In this document: piece by piece, positions 6,952-13,843 of the stretch | Layout: each line of letters opens with the position of its first letter | Numbering within the stretch: position 1 is the first letter of the stretch | DNA from: Burkholderiales bacterium UBA2647 | Lineage (GTDB): Bacteria; Pseudomonadota; Gammaproteobacteria; Burkholderiales; Burkholderiaceae_E | Assembly (NCBI GenBank): GCA_002359635.1 | Contig: DENJ01000004.1 | Span: forward strand, 26,064 to 40,128 | Length of the DNA: 14,065 bases | Direction: 5' to 3' | The notes under the pieces: generated by a model | Told to the model about the DNA's origin: nothing | The model's input: the letters and a program-made list of their open reading frames with translations, nothing else | The model's database searches: none | Program-made: the position numbers and the translations under genes

Positions 6952-7722
6952 ATGCTAGATCTATCAGCAAATTATATCCAAGCGCTGCTTTGGTCGACCG
7001 CCCTATGGCTTGCGGTGCCATTTTTGATCAGCCTTTGGACAGGAAAAGAGCAGGCTTTTTGCGACCTTCAAAGCCGAGAAGCCAGAGCAATCAATCTGGG
7101 TTTTTGGCTTTTTGAGGCTATGGCGCTTGGGCCCTTGCTATGGCTCTTAAGCCGATATGGTCTGGGCGCTGAGACGCAGGCGCTCGATCTTGATCGTCCC
7201 AGGGACATGACCTTCAAAGCTTTGAACTGGGTTTTGGGATTTCTGCTGGCACTATGGCTTGGGGATGGTCTTGCTGCTGCGCGTCACCGGCTGGAGCACA
7301 CGCGTTTTTTTTGGCGATTTCATGCCTGGCACCACACGGTCGATGCAAGTGACTGGCTTCAAACCCATCGTCACCACCCGCTATCGCGGCTGATCGCCTT
7401 TTTCGCTGAAGTGATCTTGTTGGCGCTGCTACTTGAAATGGTTTTTGGAACTATTCCTTGGCTCTCGATGATTGCCGCGATGGCTTGCCGCCGCGCTTAT
7501 GCGATCTGGCTCCACGGGGGCTCAGACTGGGGCATGAACAGCCATGTTGCGCGCTATCTGGTCTTACCGGGCCATCATCGAGCCCACCATGCTGGGGCGC
7601 CCATTTACAGCGGCATGTTTAGGCATTGGGATTGCTTGTGGTCGACCGAGCAGTCGCCAGAGCGACATCGAGGTCAGCGGATCAGGTTGTCGCGCTTGGG
7701 CAATTCGATACGAAGCGACTGA
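6952..7722 (+). CDS. Membrane fatty-acid hydroxylase / sterol desaturase family protein
   Basis: A 256-residue integral membrane protein with the histidine clusters of the di-iron fatty-acid hydroxylase superfamily: HRLEH (112-116), HAWHH (124-128), HRHH (139-142) and HHRAHH (208-213). It also has several hydrophobic helices (about 12-28, 50-66, 90-105, 147-175). The C-terminal FRHWDCLWST (223-232) matches the family's closing WDxLFGT-like motif. Such enzymes use O2 to hydroxylate or desaturate lipids in the inner membrane; the substrate here is unknown. The ATG follows the tadC stop directly, with AAAGGAG six bases upstream, so it looks like the last gene of the pilus transcript. Its final 49 bases overlap the 3' end of gspC on the other strand, and no terminator is visible between them. 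A link to pili or secretion is only suggested by position. Confidence 0.88.
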   Translation: MLDLSANYIQALLWSTALWLAVPFLISLWTGKEQAFCDLQSREARAINLGFWLFEAMALGPLLWLLSRYGLGAETQALDLDRPRDMTFKALNWVLGFLLALWLGDGLAAARHRLEHTRFFWRFHAWHHTVDASDWLQTHRHHPLSRLIAFFAEVILLALLLEMVFGTIPWLSMIAAMACRRAYAIWLHGGSDWGMNSHVARYLVLPGHHRAHHAGAPIYSGMFRHWDCLWSTEQSPERHRGQRIRLSRLGNSIRSD

Positions 7723-8129
7723 CCTTCTCTTGATTCAAGCAAGGCTGCATCGGCTTGAATCGATCGGATACGAAAGCCACCGATGCTTTCGCCAAGCCGA
7801 TAAAGCTGCGGCTTTTCACCTGCCATGCTGGCCACAATCGTGCTATCGCCACCCGCAAGGACCAGGCCATGCAGTTTGATGTCTGGTGCGCTGGCTTTCA
7901 CAAGCGGCTCAGCGGGTTTGCTGAACAGCATGGCTAGCGATTCGGCGGCCTGTTTGGAGGCGCCGCCGCTGAGTTCGAGCGCCGGCGCAAGGCTCGCTGC
8001 CGGTGCGGTGAGTGGCTTTGGCGCAATCCACTTGCTCAGCCAGAATCCGAGCAGGTAAGCAAGCCCAAGCATCAAGGCAGCGCTCAGGGCGCGAGACCAC
8101 CACGGTAGACGGGGTTGTTCAGGAGTCAT
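7674..8129 (-). CDS. gspC: Type II secretion system protein GspC
   Basis: A 151-residue bitopic inner-membrane protein. A short cytoplasmic tail is followed by a membrane helix (about 14-34), an Ala/Pro/Ser linker, and the homology region that binds the GspD secretin (about 83-146: IKLHGLVLAGGDSTIVA, then LYRLGESIGGFRIRSI). There is no PDZ or coiled-coil domain after it, as in the short GspC proteins of Xanthomonas/Burkholderia-type systems. It is transcribed opposite to gspG-N. The ATG (8129-8127) lies in an inverted repeat shared with gspG and has no recognisable ribosome-binding site, so its mRNA may be leaderless or nearly so. The stop (TGA at 7676-7674) lies inside the convergent hydroxylase gene. 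Confidence 0.87.
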   Translation of the reverse strand: MTPEQPRLPWWSRALSAALMLGLAYLLGFWLSKWIAPKPLTAPAASLAPALELSGGASKQAAESLAMLFSKPAEPLVKASAPDIKLHGLVLAGGDSTIVASMAGEKPQLYRLGESIGGFRIRSIQADAALLESREGQSLRIELPKRDNLIR

Positions 8130-8158
8130 CTTGGGTTGCTATCATAAGCCCAAGATGA
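8126..8158. promoter_or_regulatory. Inverted repeat with overlapping divergent promoter elements between gspC and gspG
   Basis: TCATCTTGGG (8126-8135) and CCCAAGATGA (8149-8158) are perfect 10-bp inverted arms around a 13-bp AT-rich centre. Each arm contains an ATG: gspC at 8129-8127 on the minus strand and a gspG candidate at 8155 on the plus strand. Both genes therefore begin with the same CCCAAGATGA. The centre holds TATCAT (8140-8145) on the plus strand and TATGAT (8146-8141) on the minus strand, each five of six matches to the -10 consensus. The -35 regions are weak (TTGTTC at 8115-8120 with a 19-base spacer for gspG). Start points about seven bases downstream would give almost leaderless messages on both sides. 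The repeat is seen directly; promoter or operator function is inferred. Confidence 0.45.
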
Positions 8159-8736
8159 ACCAACAATCCCCCAGACGTCAACTTATGACAAGCCAGGACA
8201 GCATGACGCGCGATCAGGCGATCACAGCGAGGTTGAAGAAGCCTCTCAGCAAAGCGACGACCCGACGCAGCAGCACCACGATGATCGTCAACAGGCCTCT
8301 GGGCCCTACGAGCCCCGGGCTTCACAGGCAAGCGGGCTTGACCCTTATTGAGATCATGGTGGTGATCGTGATCATTGGCGTGTTGGCTGCGCTGATCGTG
8401 CCACGGGTGATGACGAGGCCAGACGAGGCCAGAGCGGTTGCTGCCAAACAGGATGTGGCCTCGATCATGCAAGCACTCAAACTTTACAGGCTCGACAATC
8501 AGTCATATCCCACAGGCGAACAAGGTCTTGCGGCATTGGTCACGCGCCCCAGCCTGCCGCCTGAACCCAGCCAATGGAAGGCCTATCTCGATAAGCTACC
8601 GGTTGATCCTTGGGGGAGGCCTTATCAGTTCCTGAATCCCGGCCTCAAAGGTGAGATCGACGTCTTCAGTTTGGGTGCCGATGGCAAACCCGGTGGTAAT
8701 GGTGTGGATGCTGATGTGGGTAACTGGTCGCTCTAA
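8155..8736 (+). CDS. gspG: Type II secretion major pseudopilin GspG
   Basis: The mature part is a clear GspG: the predicted cut QAG|LTLIEIMVVIVIIGVLAALIVP has Glu at +5. It continues with AVAAKQDVASIMQALKLYRLDNQSYPT, LPVDPWGRPYQF and a C-terminal GADGKPGGNGVDADVGNW that matches the calcium-binding loop of the family. GspG forms the periplasmic pseudopilus. From the ATG at 8155 the protein has 193 residues and a 61-residue leader, far longer than the usual 5-15. Alternatives are ATGs at 8185, 8203 (AGGA four bases upstream) and 8281; the last gives a 19-residue leader but has no ribosome-binding site. I keep 8155 because of its symmetry with the gspC start, but the start is uncertain. The +1 residue is Leu rather than the more usual Phe. 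Confidence 0.85.
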   Translation: MNQQSPRRQLMTSQDSMTRDQAITARLKKPLSKATTRRSSTTMIVNRPLGPTSPGLHRQAGLTLIEIMVVIVIIGVLAALIVPRVMTRPDEARAVAAKQDVASIMQALKLYRLDNQSYPTGEQGLAALVTRPSLPPEPSQWKAYLDKLPVDPWGRPYQFLNPGLKGEIDVFSLGADGKPGGNGVDADVGNWSL

Positions 8737-9283
8737 AAGAAGCCTGGTCGATGGTTTCGACCCTGGGTCGGGACCAGGTCTTTGCGCCGGCAAGGGCTTC
8801 AGTTTGATCGAGGTGTTGGTGGTTTTGGTCGTGCTTGCCAGCGTGATGATTGTTTCAACGCTTTCGCTTCGAGGCCTACAGAGCCGCGGCTTATCGTTGG
8901 AGGCTGAGCGGCTCGGGGCAAGAATCCATGCTGCTCATGATGAAGCACGACTGCTTGCCCAGCCCGTCCGACTGGAGCTTGATGACCGTGGTTATCGTTT
9001 CTATCGCAATCAGCTTGGTCGCTGGCAATTGATCGAAGGCGATGAGCTACTTCGGCCGAGAGCTTGGGAGGCCTTTACAGCTTGGCGAAGCGATATGACC
9101 CAGGCTAACCCGCAAACAAGTACGGCAAATCCCTCTGCTGCGAACGCCTCGGGTCAGGTCTTTGTGCTAGCCATTGGTGCCGAGCCAATCAATTCGCCAT
9201 GGTCACTGGTTCTGGTACGCGCAGAACAGGCAGTGCGCTTGCAGAGCGATGGATTGGGTCCGATCAAGCAGCGAACGCTATGA
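8714..9283 (+). CDS. gspH: Type II secretion minor pseudopilin GspH
   Basis: A prepilin-like protein with the predicted cut AGKG|FSLIEVLVVLVVLASVMIVSTL (Gly28, Glu33 at +5). It is followed by LEAERLGARIHAAHDEARLLAQPVRLELDDRGYRFYR, which fits GspH (arginine-rich helix, then the RLELDDRGYRF strand). The C-terminal half contains a low-complexity Asn/Ser/Ala/Thr insert (about 131-146). GspH is a minor pseudopilin at the pseudopilus tip. The best start is the ATG at 8714, which overlaps the end of gspG by 23 bases and gives a 28-residue leader and 189 residues in all. No strong ribosome-binding site is present and no other ATG lies between it and the cleavage site. The end overlaps gspI (ATGA). 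Confidence 0.83.
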   Translation: MWVTGRSKRSLVDGFDPGSGPGLCAGKGFSLIEVLVVLVVLASVMIVSTLSLRGLQSRGLSLEAERLGARIHAAHDEARLLAQPVRLELDDRGYRFYRNQLGRWQLIEGDELLRPRAWEAFTAWRSDMTQANPQTSTANPSAANASGQVFVLAIGAEPINSPWSLVLVRAEQAVRLQSDGLGPIKQRTL

Positions 9284-9651
9284 TTCGAAAAACAAGCCAA
9301 GGCGGCTTCTCACTGGTTGAAGTGCTCGTTGCCCTGGTTTTGCTGTCGGTGGCGATGCTCGCCGTCTTCCGAAGTCTCGGCGTTGGCACACAAACTGCCG
9401 AGATCGCCCATGTGCGGATGCTTGCGCAGTGGAGTGCGGAGAACCGCTTGATGGAGATTCGCTTGCGTCGCGAGTGGCCCAATATTGGCCAGGAGCAATT
9501 CGATTGCTCCCAACTTGATACCGTTCTGAGTTGTAAGCAAAGCGTGCTTGCCACCCCAAATGCCGGTTTTCGGCGGGTTGAACTGCAGGTCTTGGACAGC
9601 GGGCAACGCCAGGTTGCGCGGCTTGTTGGCTTTGCCACGCTGGTTCGTTAG
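9280..9651 (+). CDS. gspI: Type II secretion minor pseudopilin GspI
   Basis: A 123-residue minor pseudopilin of standard length. The short leader MIRKTSQGG is cut before FSLVEVLVALVLLSVAMLAV, with Glu at +5. AQWSAENRLMEIRL (about 46-59) is the typical GspI segment (A..LAENRLxExRL). Two cysteines (in FDCSQ and LSCKQ) are close enough to form a disulfide. GspI nucleates the GspI-J-K tip complex. The ATG at 9280 overlaps the gspH stop and gives a normal leader; the frame is open further upstream, but those starts lie deep inside gspH. Confidence 0.9.
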   Translation: MIRKTSQGGFSLVEVLVALVLLSVAMLAVFRSLGVGTQTAEIAHVRMLAQWSAENRLMEIRLRREWPNIGQEQFDCSQLDTVLSCKQSVLATPNAGFRRVELQVLDSGQRQVARLVGFATLVR

Positions 9652-9653
9652 TC

Positions 9654-10208
9654 GTGCCGTACCGCAAAAAGCAGTCTGGTTTAACGCTTGTTGAGTTGTT
9701 GGTGGCAGTGCTGCTCACGGCGTTGCTTGCTGTGATTGCCTGGCGAGGCCTTGATCATGTTGCGCGAAGCAGTCAGCGGGTTCTTTCGAGTACCGATCGC
9801 AGCCAACACCTTAATCAAGTGATGAGTCAGCTTGAGGTGGACTTAATGGAAGCTGCACAATTGCGGCAAAGTGGTCAGTTCGCTTTGCAGATGATGAACT
9901 TTCCCGTGGCTGAAGGGGCAGAATCGTCATGGTTATTGCTGCAACGTGCGATGACAGAGCAGCTTTCATCAAGAGTCTTTCGCTGGGTGCGATGGGATGT
10001 AAGAGACGGGGTGCTAACCCGAAGCCTTTCAGAACTCGGTCAAAGCCAGGGGCTGCTGCCTGGATTACGCGGGATGGAGATTCGTCCAATTGGCTTTGGG
10101 GTTAGCCAGGACCTGATGAGTCAGCCCGAACGTTGGTCAGGTTTGGAGGTATTGATCGTGATGCAAAACGGCCAACGGCTTCGCCGCGTGCTGTCCATGC
10201 GGGATTGA
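9654..10208 (+). CDS. gspJ: Type II secretion minor pseudopilin GspJ
   Basis: A 184-residue minor pseudopilin. The leader MPYRKKQSG is followed by LTLVELLVAVLLTALLAVIAWRGLDHV; Glu is at +5, and WRGLD after the helix is a GspJ hallmark. Further family features are LNQVMSQLEVDL (about 53-64) and FRWVRWDVRDGVLTRS. GspJ is part of the tip complex with GspI and GspK. The GTG start lies two bases after the gspI stop; there is no better in-frame start before the cleavage site. As in GspG, the residue after the cut is Leu. Confidence 0.9.
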   Translation: MPYRKKQSGLTLVELLVAVLLTALLAVIAWRGLDHVARSSQRVLSSTDRSQHLNQVMSQLEVDLMEAAQLRQSGQFALQMMNFPVAEGAESSWLLLQRAMTEQLSSRVFRWVRWDVRDGVLTRSLSELGQSQGLLPGLRGMEIRPIGFGVSQDLMSQPERWSGLEVLIVMQNGQRLRRVLSMRD

Positions 10209-10211
10209 ATC

Positions 10212-11249
10212 ATGCCAACCAAGCAATGGTTTTCAAGGCGCGGCAAGGTCTTGTTCAATCGAAAGAAAACGTTAGTTTCTAGATCGTTTAGCGATCAATA
10301 TCCTGTTCTGTTTATCAAAGCCAACATGCCATCGCGAGGCGCCGCTGTGATTGCCGCGATGTTGGTGGTGGCGATCGCTGCAAGCCTGGCTGCCCTGGTT
10401 TTCGAGCGTCAGCAGCTTGCCGTACGTAGCATCGAAAATCGCATGGATGCCTCGCAAATCCGCTGGATTGAGCGTGCGGCGAGCGACTGGGCGCGCCTTG
10501 TGCTCCGTCTCGATGCGCGCACCACCACGATGGATCACTTAGGCGAACCCTGGGCGATGTCGATTCAACAAACCGAGCTTGATCCTACGGTCTATGGCGG
10601 CGCGCGCGCTGGGACGAAGGATGCGAAAGCTGTGCTCTCGGGTCAGATTCAGGATGCTCAAGCGCGCTTTAATCTTCGTAATCTTCTCCAAACCCTTGAT
10701 CAAGGCCAATCAGACCGATCGTCACAAGCGGGCCAGCTTTCCGCGCTTGACCTTCAAGCCTTGAGGAAGTTGCTTGCTGCCATCGGGCTTGATGCGAGTT
10801 ATGCGGAGGTGATCGCTGCATATGCCCTTTCACCAGGCTTTGGTCGCGCCGCGGATCTTTTGTTGGTACCAGGGATCGATCAGACGATTTACGAACGCAT
10901 GGAACGTTATATGATCGTTTTGCCCCAGCGTTCGGCGATTAATATCAACACGGCTAGTGCTGAACTGCTTCATGCCTACCTGTCCGGATTGGATTTGGCT
11001 TCAGCCCAAGTCCTGGTCAAACGCCGTGAAGAACAAGCCTTTAGCGATCTTTCAGCACTCAGGTCGAGGTTATCCATGGCTGAGGAATTGCCCGCGGCGC
11101 GCTTTACGGTGCTTTCACGGTACTTCTTCATGGAGGGGGTGATAGGCTACGGCCGGGTAAGTTCACGAGCCCGAATTCTTTACGACCGAAATCCACAAAG
11201 TACCTCGGACGGCGAAGTCGTGAGCGTGGTCTGGCGTGAAACCCTCTAA
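10212..11249 (+). CDS. gspK: Type II secretion minor pseudopilin GspK
   Basis: The largest pseudopilin and the tip cap. The prepilin-like segment is SRG|AAVIAAMLVVAIAASLAALVF (cut after Gly43). It has no Glu at +5, as is normal for GspK. GQIQDAQARFNLRNLL (144-159) is the family signature, and ININTASAELL (243-253) opens the helix-hairpin-helix-like domain. The protein has 345 residues from the ATG at 10212, giving a 43-residue Lys/Arg-rich leader. An ATG at 10326 would give a normal leader of five residues (MPSRG) and 307 residues in all. Neither start has a good ribosome-binding site, so the start is open. The gene is followed by 107 bases without coding sequence before gspL. Confidence 0.88.
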   Translation: MPTKQWFSRRGKVLFNRKKTLVSRSFSDQYPVLFIKANMPSRGAAVIAAMLVVAIAASLAALVFERQQLAVRSIENRMDASQIRWIERAASDWARLVLRLDARTTTMDHLGEPWAMSIQQTELDPTVYGGARAGTKDAKAVLSGQIQDAQARFNLRNLLQTLDQGQSDRSSQAGQLSALDLQALRKLLAAIGLDASYAEVIAAYALSPGFGRAADLLLVPGIDQTIYERMERYMIVLPQRSAININTASAELLHAYLSGLDLASAQVLVKRREEQAFSDLSALRSRLSMAEELPAARFTVLSRYFFMEGVIGYGRVSSRARILYDRNPQSTSDGEVVSVVWRETL

Positions 11250-11294
11250 GGATACGTAAGATTCTGATTTTCTTCAGTTTGTCCATGCTTGCGC

Positions 11295-11325
11295 TTGTCT
11301 TAAATCTGTCACATCGGACCATAAT
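11295..11325 (+). promoter_or_regulatory. Weak promoter-like sequence upstream of gspL
   Basis: TTGTCT (11295-11300) and CATAAT (11320-11325) are separated by 19 bases in the 107-base gap between gspK and gspL, the only real gap in the gspG-N run. The -10 element is five of six to consensus; the -35 element is weaker and the spacing is long. No terminator hairpin is visible in this gap. It may give extra expression of gspL-M-N-D, but the match is modest. Confidence 0.2.
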
Positions 11326-11356
11326 CATGTTGGCTTGGCGATGAAACAAATTTCTT

Positions 11357-12556
11357 TTGGGGTGGATTTTCTTGGTGCTCAACGCTAAAGCCAGGGACTG
11401 CTTCTTGCCGTCCAGAGCATCGGTGGCCGGACAGGCCAAAAGGGCCTTGCTTGAGGCTGTAAAGGTGCAGGGCAAGGGGCAATCTCCGCTCGGGACAGCG
11501 CCAGACAAAGCGGCGATCAGGCTGTTTTTGCATCCCAGGGATGCGCGATTGCTGCCATTCAAGGCCTTGCCGCTTGCAGGCCGCGAGCGGATGAATGCGA
11601 TCCGGAGTCAGCTTGAGGGGTCACTACTCGAGGATATTGACCAATTGGTGATCAGTTGCCGATTTGATTCGCGCTCCTGGTTTGTCGGCTTTTGTCAGAA
11701 GCCATGGCTTAATGCACTGGTTCAGGAGGCGAAGGCGCTTGGCATGAAACTGGAGGGCATTTGGCCGGCGCAATGCCTTGCCGGTTCGGATCGGCCCGCC
11801 AACGTCGATTTATGGCCCGTTATCGAAGAGATCAACAACAGCGACCTTCCTTGGCCTCCCCGGCAAGGCTTTCATGGTCAGATTCCAGAAACCCTTAAGG
11901 CATTCAATTTACTCGAGGCCTTGGTTCTGCGTGGTGAGCAGGCGTCCTGGGCTACGACCGTCGATGGCTCATCGGTGATCTGGCAGCGGTTTGTGCTTGG
12001 TCTTGCGCAGGTTCGCTGGGCGATGGTGCATGCGCCAAAAGGGGCCTTAAGCAAGCCTCTGGCGCTTGGCCTCGCCCTGGTCATGGCCGCAGCTGTTGCG
12101 CTACAAATCGATACCTGGTTGCTGAAAATGCGCCTTGAGGCAAGTGAAGCGGCGCTTGCGAGACTTTTTCAGGAAACCATGCCCAACCAGTCGGTGATGG
12201 TTGATCCGGTACTGCAATTACAACGCGCCTTAGAAAAGCGTCGGCAATCGCCGACGGCTGGCTCAGATGCTTCCTCGGCGGCCGATCCCCTCGCAGGTAT
12301 GTTGTTGATGCAACGCGCGCTTTCGCGGGCTGCAGGAGCAAGTGCCGCTGAAGCCATACAAATGGTCGAATGGACGGCGGGCCCCTCAGGTGGTCTGCTG
12401 AGTCTTCGCTGGAAGCCTTCGGCGATTGAGCAGCAAAGCCTGCGGCCTTTGGTCCAGGATCTTGCAGCAAGAGGCGGTTGGTCGGTGCAATGGGGTGCGC
12501 CTCAGGAAGGTCTGATGCAATGGCGGGCTGTACCGAGGACTGCCAGTGCGTCCTAG
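11357..12556 (+). CDS. gspL: Type II secretion inner-membrane protein GspL
   Basis: A 399-residue GspL. The cytoplasmic N-terminal domain (about 1-225), which recruits the GspE ATPase, includes LPLAGRERMNAIRSQLEGSLLEDIDQLVIS (71-100), resembling the Burkholderia-type proteins. One membrane helix follows (about 233-252), then a coiled-coil-like and ferredoxin-like periplasmic part that pairs with GspM. The start is uncertain. The TTG at 11357 keeps the first strand (WIFLVLNAKARD) and has no ribosome-binding site, whereas TTG 11372 or GTG 11375 have GGTGGA (11361-11366) at good spacing but would cut that strand. The end overlaps the gspM start by 11 bases. Position between gspK and gspM agrees with the call. 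Confidence 0.85.
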   Translation: MGWIFLVLNAKARDCFLPSRASVAGQAKRALLEAVKVQGKGQSPLGTAPDKAAIRLFLHPRDARLLPFKALPLAGRERMNAIRSQLEGSLLEDIDQLVISCRFDSRSWFVGFCQKPWLNALVQEAKALGMKLEGIWPAQCLAGSDRPANVDLWPVIEEINNSDLPWPPRQGFHGQIPETLKAFNLLEALVLRGEQASWATTVDGSSVIWQRFVLGLAQVRWAMVHAPKGALSKPLALGLALVMAAAVALQIDTWLLKMRLEASEAALARLFQETMPNQSVMVDPVLQLQRALEKRRQSPTAGSDASSAADPLAGMLLMQRALSRAAGASAAEAIQMVEWTAGPSGGLLSLRWKPSAIEQQSLRPLVQDLAARGGWSVQWGAPQEGLMQWRAVPRTASAS

Positions 12557-13052
12557 AGCGATGCAGCGCCTGAGTGTTTGGTTCGATGCGCTTGATCGAC
12601 GAGAGCGGCTGCTGCTGCTCTTGGCCTTTTGGCTCTTGGTGCCTGCGATCCTCGTATTGGCCTGGTTTGAGCCGATGATGCAATCACGCCAGATGATGCG
12701 TGAACGCTTAGAGCGCCTCGACAGTGAAAGGGCAAGCATGCAGGCGCTTGCTCAACAGTGGCGAAGTCTTGACCAGCAAGCGCCCGCGCTAAAGCGACAA
12801 GATTTAGAAACAAGAATCCGCGCAAGTCTGAGGGCTGCGAATGGTCTCGACGCGATGACGATCAAGGTTTTAGAAAACGGATCGGTGCTACTTGAGGCGG
12901 CTGCTTTGCCGCAGGGCCCATTCATGGCTTGGCTTGTGGATGTACGTCGTGAAACCCAGGCGCAGTGGGCCGAGTTTCGCATCGAGCGTGCTTTGCAGAA
13001 CGATCATCTGAAGGTTCGGATCCGATTCGTCGAAGCAGGCGGTCGATCATGA
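12546..13052 (+). CDS. gspM: Type II secretion inner-membrane protein GspM
   Basis: A 168-residue bitopic protein. There is a short basic cytoplasmic tail with the DRRERLLLLL motif (17-26) common in GspM, a membrane helix (about 21-41), a charged helical region likely to be a coiled coil (about 45-80), and a small C-terminal alpha/beta domain. It partners with GspL to support the pseudopilus assembly platform. The GTG at 12546 has GAGGA (12535-12539) six bases upstream and overlaps the end of gspL; an in-frame ATG at 12561 is the alternative. The stop overlaps the start of gspN (ATGA). Confidence 0.87.
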   Translation: MRPRAMQRLSVWFDALDRRERLLLLLAFWLLVPAILVLAWFEPMMQSRQMMRERLERLDSERASMQALAQQWRSLDQQAPALKRQDLETRIRASLRAANGLDAMTIKVLENGSVLLEAAALPQGPFMAWLVDVRRETQAQWAEFRIERALQNDHLKVRIRFVEAGGRS

Positions 13053-13810
13053 TCGTGATTGTTTTTGTTGTGATGGTCCTTGCGACGATTTTTCATGCGC
13101 CTGCCTCTTGGATGGATGAACTGGCAGCCCGCGCAACGCAGGACAGATTAAGACTTGCGCAAGCAAGCGGCACGCTCTGGCAAGGTCAGGCATCCGTGAT
13201 GCTGCGACTTGATGGCAGCGAGGCGACGGAGCGTGGCAAGGCGAGACCAGGCGGTCTGGTCTTGCCTCATGCTTTGCAGTGGCGTATCAATCCTTTTGCC
13301 CTGCTTGCGGGAGGATCCGCGCTCGAGTTGAACATGCAAGGGCTCGATCGTCCCCTGCGTCTGGCATGGCGTGATCAGGTCTTGCAAGTGCCCGCCGGGC
13401 AGCTCGATTTGCCAAGGCTTGATTTCGCAGCGCTTGGTTCGCCCTGGAACAGCCTTCAACCGAGTGCACGATTACAGCTACGCTGGACCGAGCTTTTGAT
13501 CGCCGCCGACAGCAAAAGCACTCAAAGCTCGGCGGGGCGGGTCAATGTTGCGATCAACGATTTAGCAGCGCGTATCTCGCCTGTGCAGCCGCTTGGAAGC
13601 TACGATTGGCAACTCGATCTCGGCCGGATCAAACGCTGGGAACTGAGAACGCTTGACGGGGTGTTGGACCTGCGAGCAGTCCCTGAAGCAGGTCGGGGCA
13701 TCAGAATCGAAGCGCGGCCGAAAGCGGCCGAAGAAACCCGCCTGAGACCGCTTTTGTCGCTCATGGGCACACGTGAGGCCGAGGCGACGGTCATGCGCTT
13801 ATTGCCATGA
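13049..13810 (+). CDS. gspN: Type II secretion system protein GspN
   Basis: A 253-residue protein with an N-terminal membrane anchor (about 1-17), followed by a periplasmic beta-rich domain. LAQASGTLWQGQASVML (36-52) is the characteristic start of the GspN family, and YDWQLDLGRIKRWELRTLDGVLDLRA (about 185-210) fits the later repeat-like strands. GspN is an accessory T2SS protein whose exact role is not settled. The ATG at 13049 overlaps the gspM stop (ATGA). The reading frame is open upstream into gspM, but the membrane anchor begins exactly at this ATG, which fixes the start well. Confidence 0.87.
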   Translation: MIVIVFVVMVLATIFHAPASWMDELAARATQDRLRLAQASGTLWQGQASVMLRLDGSEATERGKARPGGLVLPHALQWRINPFALLAGGSALELNMQGLDRPLRLAWRDQVLQVPAGQLDLPRLDFAALGSPWNSLQPSARLQLRWTELLIAADSKSTQSSAGRVNVAINDLAARISPVQPLGSYDWQLDLGRIKRWELRTLDGVLDLRAVPEAGRGIRIEARPKAAEETRLRPLLSLMGTREAEATVMRLLP

Positions 13811-13843
13811 ACCATCGCTGCCGAACCGCTATAAAGGATTTTG

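Noticed and set aside
8119..8472. 117-codon minus-strand frame covering the gspC-gspG spacer
   Set aside because: It is antisense to the conserved GspG pilin helix and overlaps the gspC start in another frame; the composition (many His, Arg, Asp) looks like a shadow.
9278..9718. 146-codon open frame on the minus strand
   Set aside because: Antisense to gspI and the start of gspJ, both clear pseudopilins; no ribosome-binding site or family resemblance.
11341..11388. Fifteen-residue ATG mini-frame MKQISFGVDFLGAQR overlapping the gspL start
   Set aside because: I considered it as a frameshifted true N-terminus of gspL or a leader peptide. No ribosome-binding site precedes it, the frame does not continue usefully beyond the stop, and the GspL frame already supplies a plausible first strand.
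12081..12683. 200-codon open frame on the minus strand
   Set aside because: It lies antisense to gspL and gspM, is rich in Pro/Arg/Ser typical of shadow frames in GC-rich DNA, and shows no recognisable domain.
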